From an uncultured Clostridia bacterium (GTDB lineage: Bacteria; Bacillota_A; Clostridia; TANB77; CAG-508): 37,493 nt of DNA. The notes beneath the pieces were generated by a model. It worked only from the letters and a program-made list of their open reading frames with translations. It did no database searches and had not been told where the DNA came from. The stretch is taken from assembly GCA_944388685.1 (NCBI GenBank), contig CALXJS010000009.1, forward strand, positions 1-37,493, in the 5' to 3' direction. Below, one piece after another: positions 7,864 to 15,749 of this stretch (the stretch's first letter is position 1; each line of letters starts with the position of its first letter). Position numbers and translations under genes: made by a program.

Positions 7864-8141
7864 TATACGAATCTCCTTTCTTCTAAATTTGTCAAATATA
7901 CTATTTTTATAGCCCCTGTAAATGCGTAATTATTGTCTATATTTATACTACAGCGTATTTTTCATTTGTTTAAAACTATATACCATGTCTATTTTTCTTA
8001 TATTATATCTTTTTGTATATTTTTTTTCAACAAATTTTTTCTGAAAAATTTTTTTGTTCAATTTTGTTTTACTACTTATTCTCTTCCCTTCATAATTTGT
8101 TCAAAATAATGTCTTTTTATTATCAAAAAAATCCTTTTTTC

Positions 8142-8160
8142 TTCACAAAAAATTCACAAA
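8142..8160 (+). promoter_or_regulatory. tandem TTCACAAA repeat upstream of htrA
   Basis: TTCACAAA occurs twice with an 11-bp period, about one helical turn, which is the layout used by OmpR/PhoB-type response regulators. A TATTAT candidate -10 follows at 8168-8173. HtrA genes of Bacilli are controlled by such a regulator (CssR). The rest of 7864-8217 is AT-rich without other clear signals. Confidence 0.35.
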
Positions 8161-8217
8161 TCTATTGTATTATATGTTCAGAATCGGTTAATATATAGTA
8201 AGTAGGAGGTAATTTAT

Positions 8218-9492
8218 ATGGAAAATAATAATCAAGATAATAATTCAAATACTGTAAATGATTCAAAATTTAAAACAGTTTCAAACCCAGGTACATATAA
8301 AGCGGTTTATGAAATTGATGACAAACCAAAAAAGAAATCTCACTTTGGAAAAAATGTCGTATTGCCTTTCTTTAGTGGTGTTGTCGGATGTGCTGTTGTA
8401 ATTGGTACCTGCTTCGGTGTTCCTTCAATAAGAGAGCAAATTATGGGTACAAATGGTTCTACTAGTTCACAATCATCAAGTTCACAAACAAGTGGATATG
8501 TTGACCAAATTTCCTTGTCTAACTATTCTGATACAGCCGTATATGCAGCTAATAAAATATTACCCTCAATTGTGGGAATTCAAATTGAATATAATGTAAC
8601 ATCTATGTTTTCAATTTTTGGAGGTAGTCAAACTTCAACTGCTACTGCAACGGGTTCTGGTATTATTATTAGTGATGATGGATATATTTTAACAAATAAC
8701 CATGTTGTTTCTTCTAGTGAAGCTGAAGCTTATTATCAGGTGTCTGAAGCAACAAAGATTACTGTAAAATTATTTGACGACGATACTGAATATGAAGCTA
8801 AAATTGTAGGTACTGATGAAGAAACAGATTTGGCTGTTATAAAAATTGAAAAAACTGGTCTAACAAAAGCTGAATTTGCTGACTCAGATTCTATTAAGGT
8901 TGGAGAATTTGCAATGGCTGTTGGTAGTCCTTTAGGCTTACAAAGTTCTATTACTTGTGGTGTTGTAAGTGCTGTAAATAGAGAAGTTACAGATTCAGAT
9001 GGAAAAACATATACTTTGATTCAAACAGATGCTGCTATCAATGCAGGTAATAGTGGTGGTGCCTTAGTCAATAGTGAAGGTAAAGTAATTGGTGTTAATA
9101 CTTTAAAATTAACTGGTGAAGATGTTGAAGGTATGGGATTTGCTATTCCAATTAATTCTACAACAGACATCACTTCACAATTAATTCAATATAGTAAAGT
9201 AAGAAGACCATATATCGGAATCACTGGAATGGATTTAGATGCAGAAACTGCACGTGCCAATAACTTGGTAGAGGGAATTTACGTTAGAGATGTAGAAACT
9301 TTTTCTGCTGGTGAAAAAGCTGGAATAAAAATTGGTGATGTAATCATTGAAGCTGATGGAAAATCTGTTAAAACAATGGATGAATTAAATGAAATTAAAA
9401 ATTCTCACAACATTGGCGATGAAATGAAAATTAAAATAAACCGAGATGGTGAAGAAAAAGACCTAACAATAACATTAGGCGAACAACCTTAA
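8218..9492 (+). CDS. membrane-anchored HtrA/DegP-like serine protease
   Basis: 424 aa, S1C family. A cytoplasmic head (1-45), one membrane segment (about 47-68) and a Ser/Gln-rich linker precede a trypsin-like domain with the triad H162 (TNNHVVS), D204 (EETDLAV) and S279 (INAGNSGGAL). A C-terminal PDZ domain (about 325-420) contains GDVIIEADGK. It degrades misfolded exported proteins at the outer face of the membrane. Start ATG has SD TAGGAGG. It is monocistronic, with terminators behind it, and divergent from the pilin gene. The length matches the HtrA/HtrB/YyxA proteins of Firmicutes. Confidence 0.92.
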   Translation: MENNNQDNNSNTVNDSKFKTVSNPGTYKAVYEIDDKPKKKSHFGKNVVLPFFSGVVGCAVVIGTCFGVPSIREQIMGTNGSTSSQSSSSQTSGYVDQISLSNYSDTAVYAANKILPSIVGIQIEYNVTSMFSIFGGSQTSTATATGSGIIISDDGYILTNNHVVSSSEAEAYYQVSEATKITVKLFDDDTEYEAKIVGTDEETDLAVIKIEKTGLTKAEFADSDSIKVGEFAMAVGSPLGLQSSITCGVVSAVNREVTDSDGKTYTLIQTDAAINAGNSGGALVNSEGKVIGVNTLKLTGEDVEGMGFAIPINSTTDITSQLIQYSKVRRPYIGITGMDLDAETARANNLVEGIYVRDVETFSAGEKAGIKIGDVIIEADGKSVKTMDELNEIKNSHNIGDEMKIKINRDGEEKDLTITLGEQP

Positions 9493-9524
9493 ATAAATAG
9501 CATTAACTTATAAATGTTTTTGAT

Positions 9525-9561
9525 AAAGTTTGGAAAGGAAAAAAACTTTTCAAACTTTTTT
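9525..9561 (+). terminator. first terminator of htrA
   Basis: AAAGTTTGGAAAG pairs with CTTTTCAAACTTT (one mismatch), followed by a T run, 33 nt after the stop codon. Confidence 0.7.
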
Positions 9562-9626
9562 AAATTCTTATTACTTTTCACTTTTAGTTCACAAAATGGA
9601 CAAATTTACAGATTATAATACAACCA

Positions 9627-9651
9627 TAATCAGTAATAGCACTACTGATTA
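9627..9651. repeat. 9-bp inverted repeat
   Basis: TAATCAGTA and TACTGATTA around a 7-nt loop, in the non-coding stretch 9562-9680. Confidence 0.4.
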
Positions 9652-9681
9652 AAATTAAAAAACATCCCCTTTTATTTTCAA

Positions 9682-9714
9682 AAAGAGAAGCTTCAATGCT
9701 TCTCTCTTTTTTTA
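9682..9714 (+). terminator. second terminator hairpin
   Basis: GAGAAGC, loop TTCAAT, GCTTCTC and a long T run. It lies 190 bp past htrA and may serve as a back-up terminator or belong to an unseen small RNA. Confidence 0.6.
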
Positions 9715-9720
9715 TAATTT

Positions 9721-9751
9721 GAGACAATTGGGGCCAGGTTACTTTTGTCTC
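9721..9751. repeat. GAGACA repeat family, copy A
   Basis: GAGACAATTGGGGCCAGGTT then ACTTTTGTCTC. The outer bases GAGACAA/TTGTCTC can pair. It ends exactly at the stop codon of the minus-strand gene that follows. Related copies lie at 14534-14596, 16213-16254, 25857-25900 and 26007-26050. Confidence 0.7.
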
Positions 9752-10609
9752 TTATACAATAATTAAATCCATTTCACTTGTTAAATTTTCATTTCCATAA
9801 GCATAAATTATATAAACATTACCATCTTTAATAAAAAATTCTTGTGTATTTTCTATTTTATACATTTCATCTTCAGAATTTCTTTCAAAAATATTATATC
9901 CTAATCTTCCTAAATCTTCTACTCTTTGTTGTTCTAATGCAATTTCTTCGTCTATTTTTTCTTGTACTTCTTTTACATCTAGTTGTTTTTGATTAATAAT
10001 TTCTTCTAATGAAATTTCTTTATTGTTTTTTAAATCATAATTAAAGGTTTGAATAATTACTCTTTGTGCACTTGCTCCCTCTTTTAAATTTGACCTGATA
10101 ATTAATGATAAAATATCATTTTCTATTGTTGCTTCATATTGCACAGTATAGATGATATTTTGATTTTCTGATTCTAATGTACTTTCTGCTTTTCCTTCAT
10201 ATGTTTCTCTTATTTCCTCATTATAACTTGCTATTGTTTCATTATCAATATTGATATATGGGATATTTAAGTTTAAATCATAACTATTTTCTTTTGCTTC
10301 ATCTTTTGTGTAATATGTATATATGATTTCTTGTCCATCATCTATTTTTTGAATATTTGCATCTGTACTATATTCTTCTAATTGATTTTGAAAAACATCA
10401 TCAAAATTAGATATTAGTAGTTGATAGTCGATATCTTCTTGACTGATATTGGAACCACCTACAGTGATTAATCTATCAAGTTCTTCGCTTCCATAATATG
10501 CTGACAATCCTATGACAATGATTGCAACTATACAGGCTATGATGGAAACTGTATATATGACAATTGCTTTGATATTCAATTTTTCTTTCTTCGGCAATGT
10601 TACATTCAT
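9752..10609 (-). CDS. membrane-anchored RsiV/PdaC-like protein (DUF4163/DUF3298-like)
   Basis: 285 aa. An N-terminal cytoplasmic stretch (1-14) and one membrane helix (about 15-38) carry an extracytoplasmic domain. Its LNIPYINIDNETIASYNEEI segment and the later EISLEEII and FFIKDGNVYIIY segments match the DUF4163 plus DUF3298 pair seen in RsiV anti-sigma factors and the PdaC non-catalytic half. No catalytic deacetylase domain is present. Two overlapping promoters and the CCTTAAGGAAGG leader precede it. The start ATG at 10609 is 12 nt from the SD. A role in wall sensing is inferred from the family only. Confidence 0.6.
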   Translation of the reverse strand: MNVTLPKKEKLNIKAIVIYTVSIIACIVAIIVIGLSAYYGSEELDRLITVGGSNISQEDIDYQLLISNFDDVFQNQLEEYSTDANIQKIDDGQEIIYTYYTKDEAKENSYDLNLNIPYINIDNETIASYNEEIRETYEGKAESTLESENQNIIYTVQYEATIENDILSLIIRSNLKEGASAQRVIIQTFNYDLKNNKEISLEEIINQKQLDVKEVQEKIDEEIALEQQRVEDLGRLGYNIFERNSEDEMYKIENTQEFFIKDGNVYIIYAYGNENLTSEMDLIIV

Positions 10610-10622
10610 ATTTCTTATATTC

Positions 10623-10634
10623 CTTCCTTAAGGC
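10623..10634 (-). promoter_or_regulatory. CCTTARGAAGG leader motif, copy 1
   Basis: CCTTAAGGAAGG on the minus strand contains the SD. CCTT can pair with the AAGG of the SD. Same motif at 15216-15226, 33837-33847 and 35766-35776. Confidence 0.45.
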
Positions 10635-10680
10635 TCTTGTGTTATAACAAATTTTATTCTTTTTTATGTGCTCTTCTAAA

Positions 10681-10720
10681 ATTATATCATTATTATAGGA
10701 ATATTTCAATAATTTTTCAA
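10681..10720 (-). promoter_or_regulatory. two overlapping sigma-A-type promoters
   Basis: On the minus strand TTGAAA-17-TATAAT (10720 to 10692) and a second TTGAAA-17-TATAAT (10709 to 10681) overlap with an 11-bp offset. Both read into the RsiV/PdaC-like gene. Confidence 0.6.
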
Positions 10721-10799
10721 ACTCTTCATAAACATGAAATTCAATAAAATTATATTCCTATTTATTTACTCTTTATTACTACTAACTCATTTGTTGAAT

Positions 10800-10828
10800 T
10801 TGCAATATTATGTAAAATGTTGTATAAT
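10800..10828 (+). promoter_or_regulatory. sigma-A-type promoter
   Basis: TTGCAA, 17-bp spacer, TATAAT. It reads into the 124-aa gene; transcription would begin near 10835. Confidence 0.7.
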
Positions 10829-10853
10829 ATTTATAGTAACTATTAGTAGGCCA

Positions 10854-10873
10854 GCTGGGAGGCATATCCCAGC
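10854..10873 (+). promoter_or_regulatory. 5'-UTR hairpin directly before the SD
   Basis: GCTGGGA, loop GGCATA, TCCCAGC. It ends one base from the AGAAAGG SD of the next gene, in an otherwise AT-rich leader. Confidence 0.5.
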
Positions 10874-10886
10874 AGAAAGGAAAAAT

Positions 10887-11261
10887 ATGAATATAAAAGA
10901 AAAAAATAGCTTCAAAAAATTTTTTGAGGCTGAAAAGGTGGAAAGAAAAAATATAATCCGGAAACAATTGGCTGAGTTTGAGTCAGCCTGTAACTGGATT
11001 GAAGCAAGAGCTCAAGAAGGATACACTTTTAATAGTGTATACCTTTCTAGAAAGGATGTATCCAATATAATGGATACAGACATTTTAGAGAATCACCCCC
11101 AAAAGATTCTGCTTCCTGAAGTGAAAAGGGAGGTTAAAAAATGGGGATACAGCTTCAAATTAGATGAGATTCATGAAGACCATATAGTCTTCGAAATCTA
11201 CATTCGCCCTACACTATGGCGAAAATTTAAATTCTTTCTACTGGATAGAGGACTCCTATAA
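10887..11261 (+). CDS. uncharacterised 124-aa protein
   Basis: ATG at 10887 has SD AGAAAGG at 6 nt and a good promoter. The longer in-frame start at 10734 lies upstream of the promoter and cannot be used by that transcript. The product is soluble and charged, with a likely helical first half (FFEAEKVERKNIIRKQ) and motifs NWIEARAQEGYTF and KREVKKWGYSF, ending in a basic-aromatic FKFFLLDRGLL. No family recognised. Base composition is richer in GC than its neighbours, and the gene comes with its own promoter, leader hairpin and terminator, as for a self-contained acquired gene. Confidence 0.65.
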   Translation: MNIKEKNSFKKFFEAEKVERKNIIRKQLAEFESACNWIEARAQEGYTFNSVYLSRKDVSNIMDTDILENHPQKILLPEVKREVKKWGYSFKLDEIHEDHIVFEIYIRPTLWRKFKFFLLDRGLL

Positions 11262-11279
11262 GGGGTTCTCTGCTTTTTA
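11247..11279 (+). terminator. terminator overlapping the stop of the 124-aa gene
   Basis: AGAGGACTCC and GGGGTTCTCT (with G-U pairs), loop TATAA, then CTTTTTAATTT. The stop codon lies in the loop. Confidence 0.6.
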
Positions 11280-11397
11280 ATTTGTACTTTATTTTTAAAT
11301 TACTATAAACTTTTCTTTTGAAAATTAAATGTTAAATTTCATTTTTACTTTGAGTTGCGTAACTTAATTTTCTAATATATAAAAATCCACAAAAATA

Positions 11398-11426
11398 TTG
11401 ACTATTTGCGTATTTTGCGGTATGAT
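11398..11426 (+). promoter_or_regulatory. promoter of the clpE-like gene with TTTGCG repeats
   Basis: TTGACT, 17-bp spacer, TATGAT. The spacer contains TTTGCG twice, 9 bp apart, and a further TTGCGT lies upstream at 11354-11359. The canonical CtsR heptads (GGTCAAA) are not visible. Confidence 0.65.
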
Positions 11427-11465
11427 ATATGTTGTATATTTATATAGAAATGAGGAATTTAAAGT

Positions 11466-13829
11466 ATGTTATGTTCAGAATGTAATAAAAACCCAGCTAT
11501 CCTTTTTTATAAAAAAATTGAAAATGGTAAAGAATCTTTAGAAGGGTATTGCTATAACTGTGCAAAAGCAAAAGGCATTAACCCTAATGAAGTGTTATAT
11601 AGACAAAACGAAATCTTATCAAAAGATAATGTTAATTTAAATGATATGACTAAACAATTTGAAACCATTTTTAAAGATTTAGCTGAAAATATTAATTTAG
11701 AAGATATTGAAAATATTGATGGAGCCATCACTTTTGAAAATGCTGGCGATGAAAATGGAGATGGCACTGGAAAAGTATCTGGTGCAGCCATTCCACTAAG
11801 TTCATTGTTTTCTAATATGTTTGGAGGAAATTCAAATAATAATGGTAACAATGATCAGGAATTAAACAATGGCAGAAAAAAAGTGAAAGTTGAAAAAAGA
11901 AAAAACACTAAACAAAATAAGAAAAAGAAATTTTTAGATACCTATGGAACCAATTTAACTGCAAAAGCAAAAAATAATGAACTAGATATTGTTATCGGAA
12001 GAGATTCTGAAATTAAAAGAATTATTCAAATTTTAAATAGACGTTCTAAAAATAATCCTTGTTTAATAGGAGAACCTGGTGTTGGTAAAACAGCTATTGC
12101 TCAAGGGTTGGCTATCAGAATTGCTAACCAAAATGTACCTGCTAAATTGTTAAATAAAGAAGTTTATTTGTTAGATATGACTGCTGTAATTGCTGGTACA
12201 CAATTTAGAGGACAATTTGAATCTAGAATGAAAGGCATTATTGATGAATGTAAAGAATATGGAAATATCATTTTAGTGATTGATGAAATCCATAATATCA
12301 TTGGTGCTGGAGATGGCGAACATTCTATGAATGCAGCAAACATCTTAAAGCCAGCACTTTCTAATGGAGAAATTCAATTAATTGGTACAACCACTTTAAA
12401 AGAATATAGAAAATATATTGAAAAAGATTCTGCCTTAGAAAGAAGATTTCAACAAGTTTTAGTTGAAGAACCTAATATTGATGATTCTATCGGCATTTTG
12501 GAAGGTATCAAAAAATATTATGAAGAATATCATAAAGTAAAAATTTCTTTAGATGTTATCAAACAAGCTGTTATCATGTCTGAGAAATATATTCATGACA
12601 GATTTTTACCAGATAAAGCAATTGACATTTTAGATGAAGCTTGTTCAAGAATTAATTTAGAAAACAAAGAATTGTTCACATTAGAAAAATTAAAACAAGA
12701 ATTAGAACAAGTGCAAGCTGAGAAAGAAGAAGTTATCGCTGCTGATTCCACAGAAGATTATCAAAGAGCAGCTGATTTAAAAACTCGTGAATGTCAATTA
12801 ATTGAACAAATTGATGCCTTAAATGCAAAAATGAAACCTAGACAATTAACCGTTCAAGATATTGCAAATGTAATAGAAAGTTGGACAAAAATTCCTGTTC
12901 AAAAAATTACAGAGGCAGAAACACAAAAATTATTAAACTTAGAAACAAATCTTCATAAAAGGATTATTGGTCAAGATGAGGCCGTAAACGCTGTTGCAAG
13001 AGCGATTCGTAGAAATCGTGCAGGTTTAAAATCAACCAAAAGGCCACCTTCATTTATATTTGTTGGTCCTACTGGTGTTGGTAAAACAGAACTTGCAAAA
13101 AGCTTAGCTTATGAAATGTTTGGTTCTGAAGATTCAATCATCAGAATTGACATGTCTGAATATATGGAAAGTCACTCTACATCTAAATTAATTGGTGCAC
13201 CTCCAGGATATGTTGGTTATGATGATGCCGGTCAATTGACAGACAAAGTAAAAAGAAAACCATATTCTATCATTTTACTTGATGAAATTGAAAAAGCACA
13301 TCCAGATGTCTTCAATATTTTATTGCAAGTATTAGATGATGGTATCTTGACAGATAGCCAAGGAAATTCTGTTAGTTTTTCAAATACAATTATTATCATG
13401 ACATCAAATGCAGGTTCTAATTTAAACAATAATTCTATTGGATTTGGAAATTCTATGGTTAATAAAAATAAGATTATGGATAGTTTAAAAGATGTCTTTA
13501 GACCAGAATTTTTAAATAGAGTTGATGAAATTGTTACATTTGACCCATTAACCAATGAACAATTACTACAAATTGTTGATTTGATGTTAAATGATACGGT
13601 AAAAGCTTTATCAGATAAAGATATCAAAATGAATATGTCTAAAGCTGCTAAAAACTATATCTTGGAAAAAGGAACCGATATCAAATTTGGTGCAAGACCA
13701 TTAAGAAGAGCCATCCAAAGATATGTAGAAGATGAATTATCTGAAATGATTTTGAGACAACAATTGTTAGATGGGCAAACTGTCAATATCGATTTTGTAG
13801 ATGGAAAATTAACATTTGAAGTGAAATAA
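11466..13829 (+). CDS. clpE: ClpE-type AAA+ unfoldase (Clp ATP-binding subunit)
   Basis: 787 aa. A CxxC...CxxC zinc finger (C3, C6, C29, C32) replaces the usual Clp-N repeat domain, as in ClpE. A flexible Asn/Gly and Lys-rich stretch (90-155) follows. AAA-1 has Walker A GEPGVGKT (202-209) and Walker B ILVIDE (269-274). A UVR-like coil lies near 425-450. AAA-2 has GPTGVGKT (534-541) and IILLDE (602-607). The IGF tripeptide (658-660) is the ClpP-docking loop, so it should feed ClpP. Start ATG has SD GAGGAA. ClpC is the alternative name, but the N-terminal finger favours ClpE. Heat or protein-stress induction is expected from the family. Confidence 0.88.
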   Translation: MLCSECNKNPAILFYKKIENGKESLEGYCYNCAKAKGINPNEVLYRQNEILSKDNVNLNDMTKQFETIFKDLAENINLEDIENIDGAITFENAGDENGDGTGKVSGAAIPLSSLFSNMFGGNSNNNGNNDQELNNGRKKVKVEKRKNTKQNKKKKFLDTYGTNLTAKAKNNELDIVIGRDSEIKRIIQILNRRSKNNPCLIGEPGVGKTAIAQGLAIRIANQNVPAKLLNKEVYLLDMTAVIAGTQFRGQFESRMKGIIDECKEYGNIILVIDEIHNIIGAGDGEHSMNAANILKPALSNGEIQLIGTTTLKEYRKYIEKDSALERRFQQVLVEEPNIDDSIGILEGIKKYYEEYHKVKISLDVIKQAVIMSEKYIHDRFLPDKAIDILDEACSRINLENKELFTLEKLKQELEQVQAEKEEVIAADSTEDYQRAADLKTRECQLIEQIDALNAKMKPRQLTVQDIANVIESWTKIPVQKITEAETQKLLNLETNLHKRIIGQDEAVNAVARAIRRNRAGLKSTKRPPSFIFVGPTGVGKTELAKSLAYEMFGSEDSIIRIDMSEYMESHSTSKLIGAPPGYVGYDDAGQLTDKVKRKPYSIILLDEIEKAHPDVFNILLQVLDDGILTDSQGNSVSFSNTIIIMTSNAGSNLNNNSIGFGNSMVNKNKIMDSLKDVFRPEFLNRVDEIVTFDPLTNEQLLQIVDLMLNDTVKALSDKDIKMNMSKAAKNYILEKGTDIKFGARPLRRAIQRYVEDELSEMILRQQLLDGQTVNIDFVDGKLTFEVK

Positions 13830-13860
13830 TTTGATAAATTTTATCAAATTATTTGCTTTA
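13825..13860 (+). terminator. terminator of the clpE-like gene
   Basis: Perfect 14-bp arms (AATAATTTGATAAA and its complement), starting at the stop codon, then TGCTTT. Confidence 0.6.
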
Positions 13861-13943
13861 AAAAATAATTGATAAATTCATTTAACAAACAAATAAAAGG
13901 TTTAGATTAATGCCTTAAAGAAATTGAAAGGAATGAAATTTTT

Positions 13944-14537
13944 ATGCTAAAATATGTACCAAATACCCTAACAGTTATTCGATTTATATTAATACCATTT
14001 ATTGTAATGAATATCTTTTCTGGAAATTATATTATGGCATTTATCCTATTTACCTTATCAGCTATAACAGATATTGCTGATGGTTTTATAGCCAGAAAAT
14101 TCAATTTAATATCAAATTTTGGAAAATTGATGGACCCTTTAGCAGATAAACTAACACAAATTTGTACCATCGCTTCTTTAACATTAATTGATATCATTCC
14201 TATTTGGATATTGGTTATTGTATTACTAAAAGAATTGATTATGATTGCTGGTGCCTCTTTCCTTTATGGAAAAGATGTTGTTGTATACAGCAAATGGTAT
14301 GGAAAATTAGCTACTGTACTTTTCTATGTTGCGATTGTATTTTCTCTACTAATTAATCAATTTGAACTTGGAACTCTTTGGGCAAATTTGGATTTGGGCT
14401 TATTCTATTTGGCTTTATTTGCTACTGTTTTTTCTTTAGTAATGTATATTAAAGATGTTTATAAAAAGGGATTTATTGATAAACAAGATTTGAATAAAGA
14501 AGTTACGATTGATAAAAAAGAGAGAAAGAAAAAATGA
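13944..14537 (+). CDS. pgsA: CDP-diacylglycerol-glycerol-3-phosphate 3-phosphatidyltransferase
   Basis: 197 aa integral membrane enzyme that makes phosphatidylglycerol-phosphate, the committed step to PG and cardiolipin. The CDP-alcohol phosphotransferase motif D43-x2-D46-G47-x2-A50-R51-x8-G60-x3-D64-x3-D68 is complete (DIADGFIARKF...NFGKLMDPLADK). About five to six hydrophobic helices are visible. The N-terminus MLKYVPNTLTVIRFILIP is characteristic of PgsA. SD AAAGGAATG precedes the ATG. Its TGA stop lies inside the 63-bp hairpin of repeat copy B. It ends in a Lys-rich tail. Confidence 0.93.
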   Translation: MLKYVPNTLTVIRFILIPFIVMNIFSGNYIMAFILFTLSAITDIADGFIARKFNLISNFGKLMDPLADKLTQICTIASLTLIDIIPIWILVIVLLKELIMIAGASFLYGKDVVVYSKWYGKLATVLFYVAIVFSLLINQFELGTLWANLDLGLFYLALFATVFSLVMYIKDVYKKGFIDKQDLNKEVTIDKKERKKK

Positions 14538-14596
14538 GACAGATTGGGCCAGGTCGGGTTTTGTAGCAAAACCCAACCTGACCCAATCTGTCTCAT
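14534..14596. terminator. 63-bp hairpin, GAGACA repeat family copy B, shared terminator
   Basis: Arms of 30 bp with 28 matches start ATGAGACAGATTGGG, with loop TAG. It contains the pgsA stop and touches the stop of the convergent bofC-like gene, so it can end both transcripts. It shares GAGACA.ATTGGG.CAGGT with the other family copies. Confidence 0.75.
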
Positions 14597-15202
14597 TTAT
14601 TCATAATCTTCTATTAACTGATTTAATTCCACTCTTCCATTTGCTTCAATTCCATTTTGCAATTCAATTCTATCTGTTTCTGTTAAAAATTCAGTTGCAA
14701 TATCTGTTTCTTCTACCAATTCTTCCGTATCGCCCACTCTTAAATATACAGCCACTTTTCCATCTTTTTCTCTTAACACATAATGTTCTCCACATTCACT
14801 ATCAAATTCTCTATATAAAACAATTTGATTTTTTGAAAATTCTTCTATTGTCCATCCCTCATATTGTTTCTGTAAATCTTCTTCTGTCTTATTAACCAAT
14901 TCAGTTGGTACACTAGCATATTGTTCTAGGGTGTGCCCACATTGATTATAATATCTTCTAAATATAATCGAACAATTTGGAGATATTTTTTCACTTTCTG
15001 AACTTGTCTCTTCTACTAATGTATTACTTTGCACCATTTCTTCATATTCATCTGTACACTCGTCATAAATTTCTTCTTGACTTTCTTCTGCGATTTGCGT
15101 TTTTTCTTCTTCTCCAGCAAAGTTTTTTATTAAAATAACACCTATCACGGTTCCTAAGATAAATAATACAATAACGCCTGAAATAATAATACTTTTTTTC
15201 AT
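14597..15202 (-). CDS. membrane protein with BofC C-terminal-like domain
   Basis: 201 aa from the ATG at 15202; an ATG at 15214 is in frame but only one base from the SD, and the leader is aligned with that of the gene at 9752-10609, which starts at the equivalent of 15202. One N-terminal membrane helix (about 5-27) and an acidic linker precede an extracytoplasmic part. The end of the protein (REKDGKVAVYL...ETDIATEFLTETDRIELQNGI...LNQLIEDYE) has the pattern of the BofC C-terminal domain, known from the forespore intermembrane-space protein that controls SpoIVB. In this context a related wall or sporulation role is plausible. It carries the CCTTAGGAAGG leader motif. Confidence 0.65.
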   Translation of the reverse strand: MKKSIIISGVIVLFILGTVIGVILIKNFAGEEEKTQIAEESQEEIYDECTDEYEEMVQSNTLVEETSSESEKISPNCSIIFRRYYNQCGHTLEQYASVPTELVNKTEEDLQKQYEGWTIEEFSKNQIVLYREFDSECGEHYVLREKDGKVAVYLRVGDTEELVEETDIATEFLTETDRIELQNGIEANGRVELNQLIEDYE

Positions 15203-15215
15203 ATTTCTTAACATT

Positions 15216-15226
15216 CCTTCCTAAGG
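15216..15226 (-). promoter_or_regulatory. CCTTARGAAGG leader motif, copy 2
   Basis: CCTTAGGAAGG on the minus strand, 13 nt before the chosen ATG. The following bases (AATGTTAAGAAATATG) parallel the leader of the gene at 9752-10609. Confidence 0.45.
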
Positions 15227-15407
15227 ATTCATCTGTATTAAAAATGATTGTCTTTTCATTTTTATTTTACCGTTCTTATCCTTTTATAGTATTATTTACC
15301 TTTTTTTATAATTTATACATTAAATAGTAAGTAAAATTGTTTAAAATCCTTTCTCTTCTATTTGTTGTTTGACACTTTAAATTCTTACTTTACTAGCTCA
15401 AATTATC

Positions 15408-15749
15408 TTAATTCGTTTTTAAATATAATATTACGGCTTGTTTTATTAATTCATTAATAGAAATATTTTTTTCGATTGATTTCATTTTTGCTTGATTATG
15501 AAGTTCGACACCTAATCTTACATTCAAAGAACCTTTGGCTTGTTTCTCAGGCTTCCAATGATTTGCCTCACATACACTTAAATAATGGTCTATGGCATCT
15601 TGAAAATCTTTTTTTAATTCTTTCACAGTTTCTCCTTCAAATGAAATACTGTCATTTTTTAATCCCTCTATTTCTCCACAAAAACATTCATCTTCATCAC
15701 TATATTTTATTTCTGCCCAGTATCCTCGATATTTCATAATATTTTTCAT
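15408..15749 (-). CDS. hicB: HicB-family antitoxin
   Basis: 113 aa. The N-terminal half (YWAEIKYSDEDECFCGEIEGL, then FEGETVKELKKDFQDAIDHYL) is the partly degraded RNase H fold of HicB. The C-terminal half (GSLNVRLGVELHNQAKMKS, ISINELIKQAV) is a ribbon-helix-helix DNA-binding domain. It should neutralise HicA and repress its own operon. SD GGGAGG precedes the ATG, which follows the hicA stop without any gap (TAA-ATG), so translation is coupled. The order hicA-hicB is usual. Confidence 0.9.
   Translation of the reverse strand: MKNIMKYRGYWAEIKYSDEDECFCGEIEGLKNDSISFEGETVKELKKDFQDAIDHYLSVCEANHWKPEKQAKGSLNVRLGVELHNQAKMKSIEKNISINELIKQAVILYLKTN

Noticed and set aside
9596..9652. 18-aa frame MDKFTDYNTTIISNSTTD
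   Set aside because: No SD, and it lies between two terminators.
10734..10886. Longer N-terminus of the 124-aa gene
   Set aside because: It would start upstream of the promoter at 10800-10828 and has no SD; the ATG at 10887 has both.
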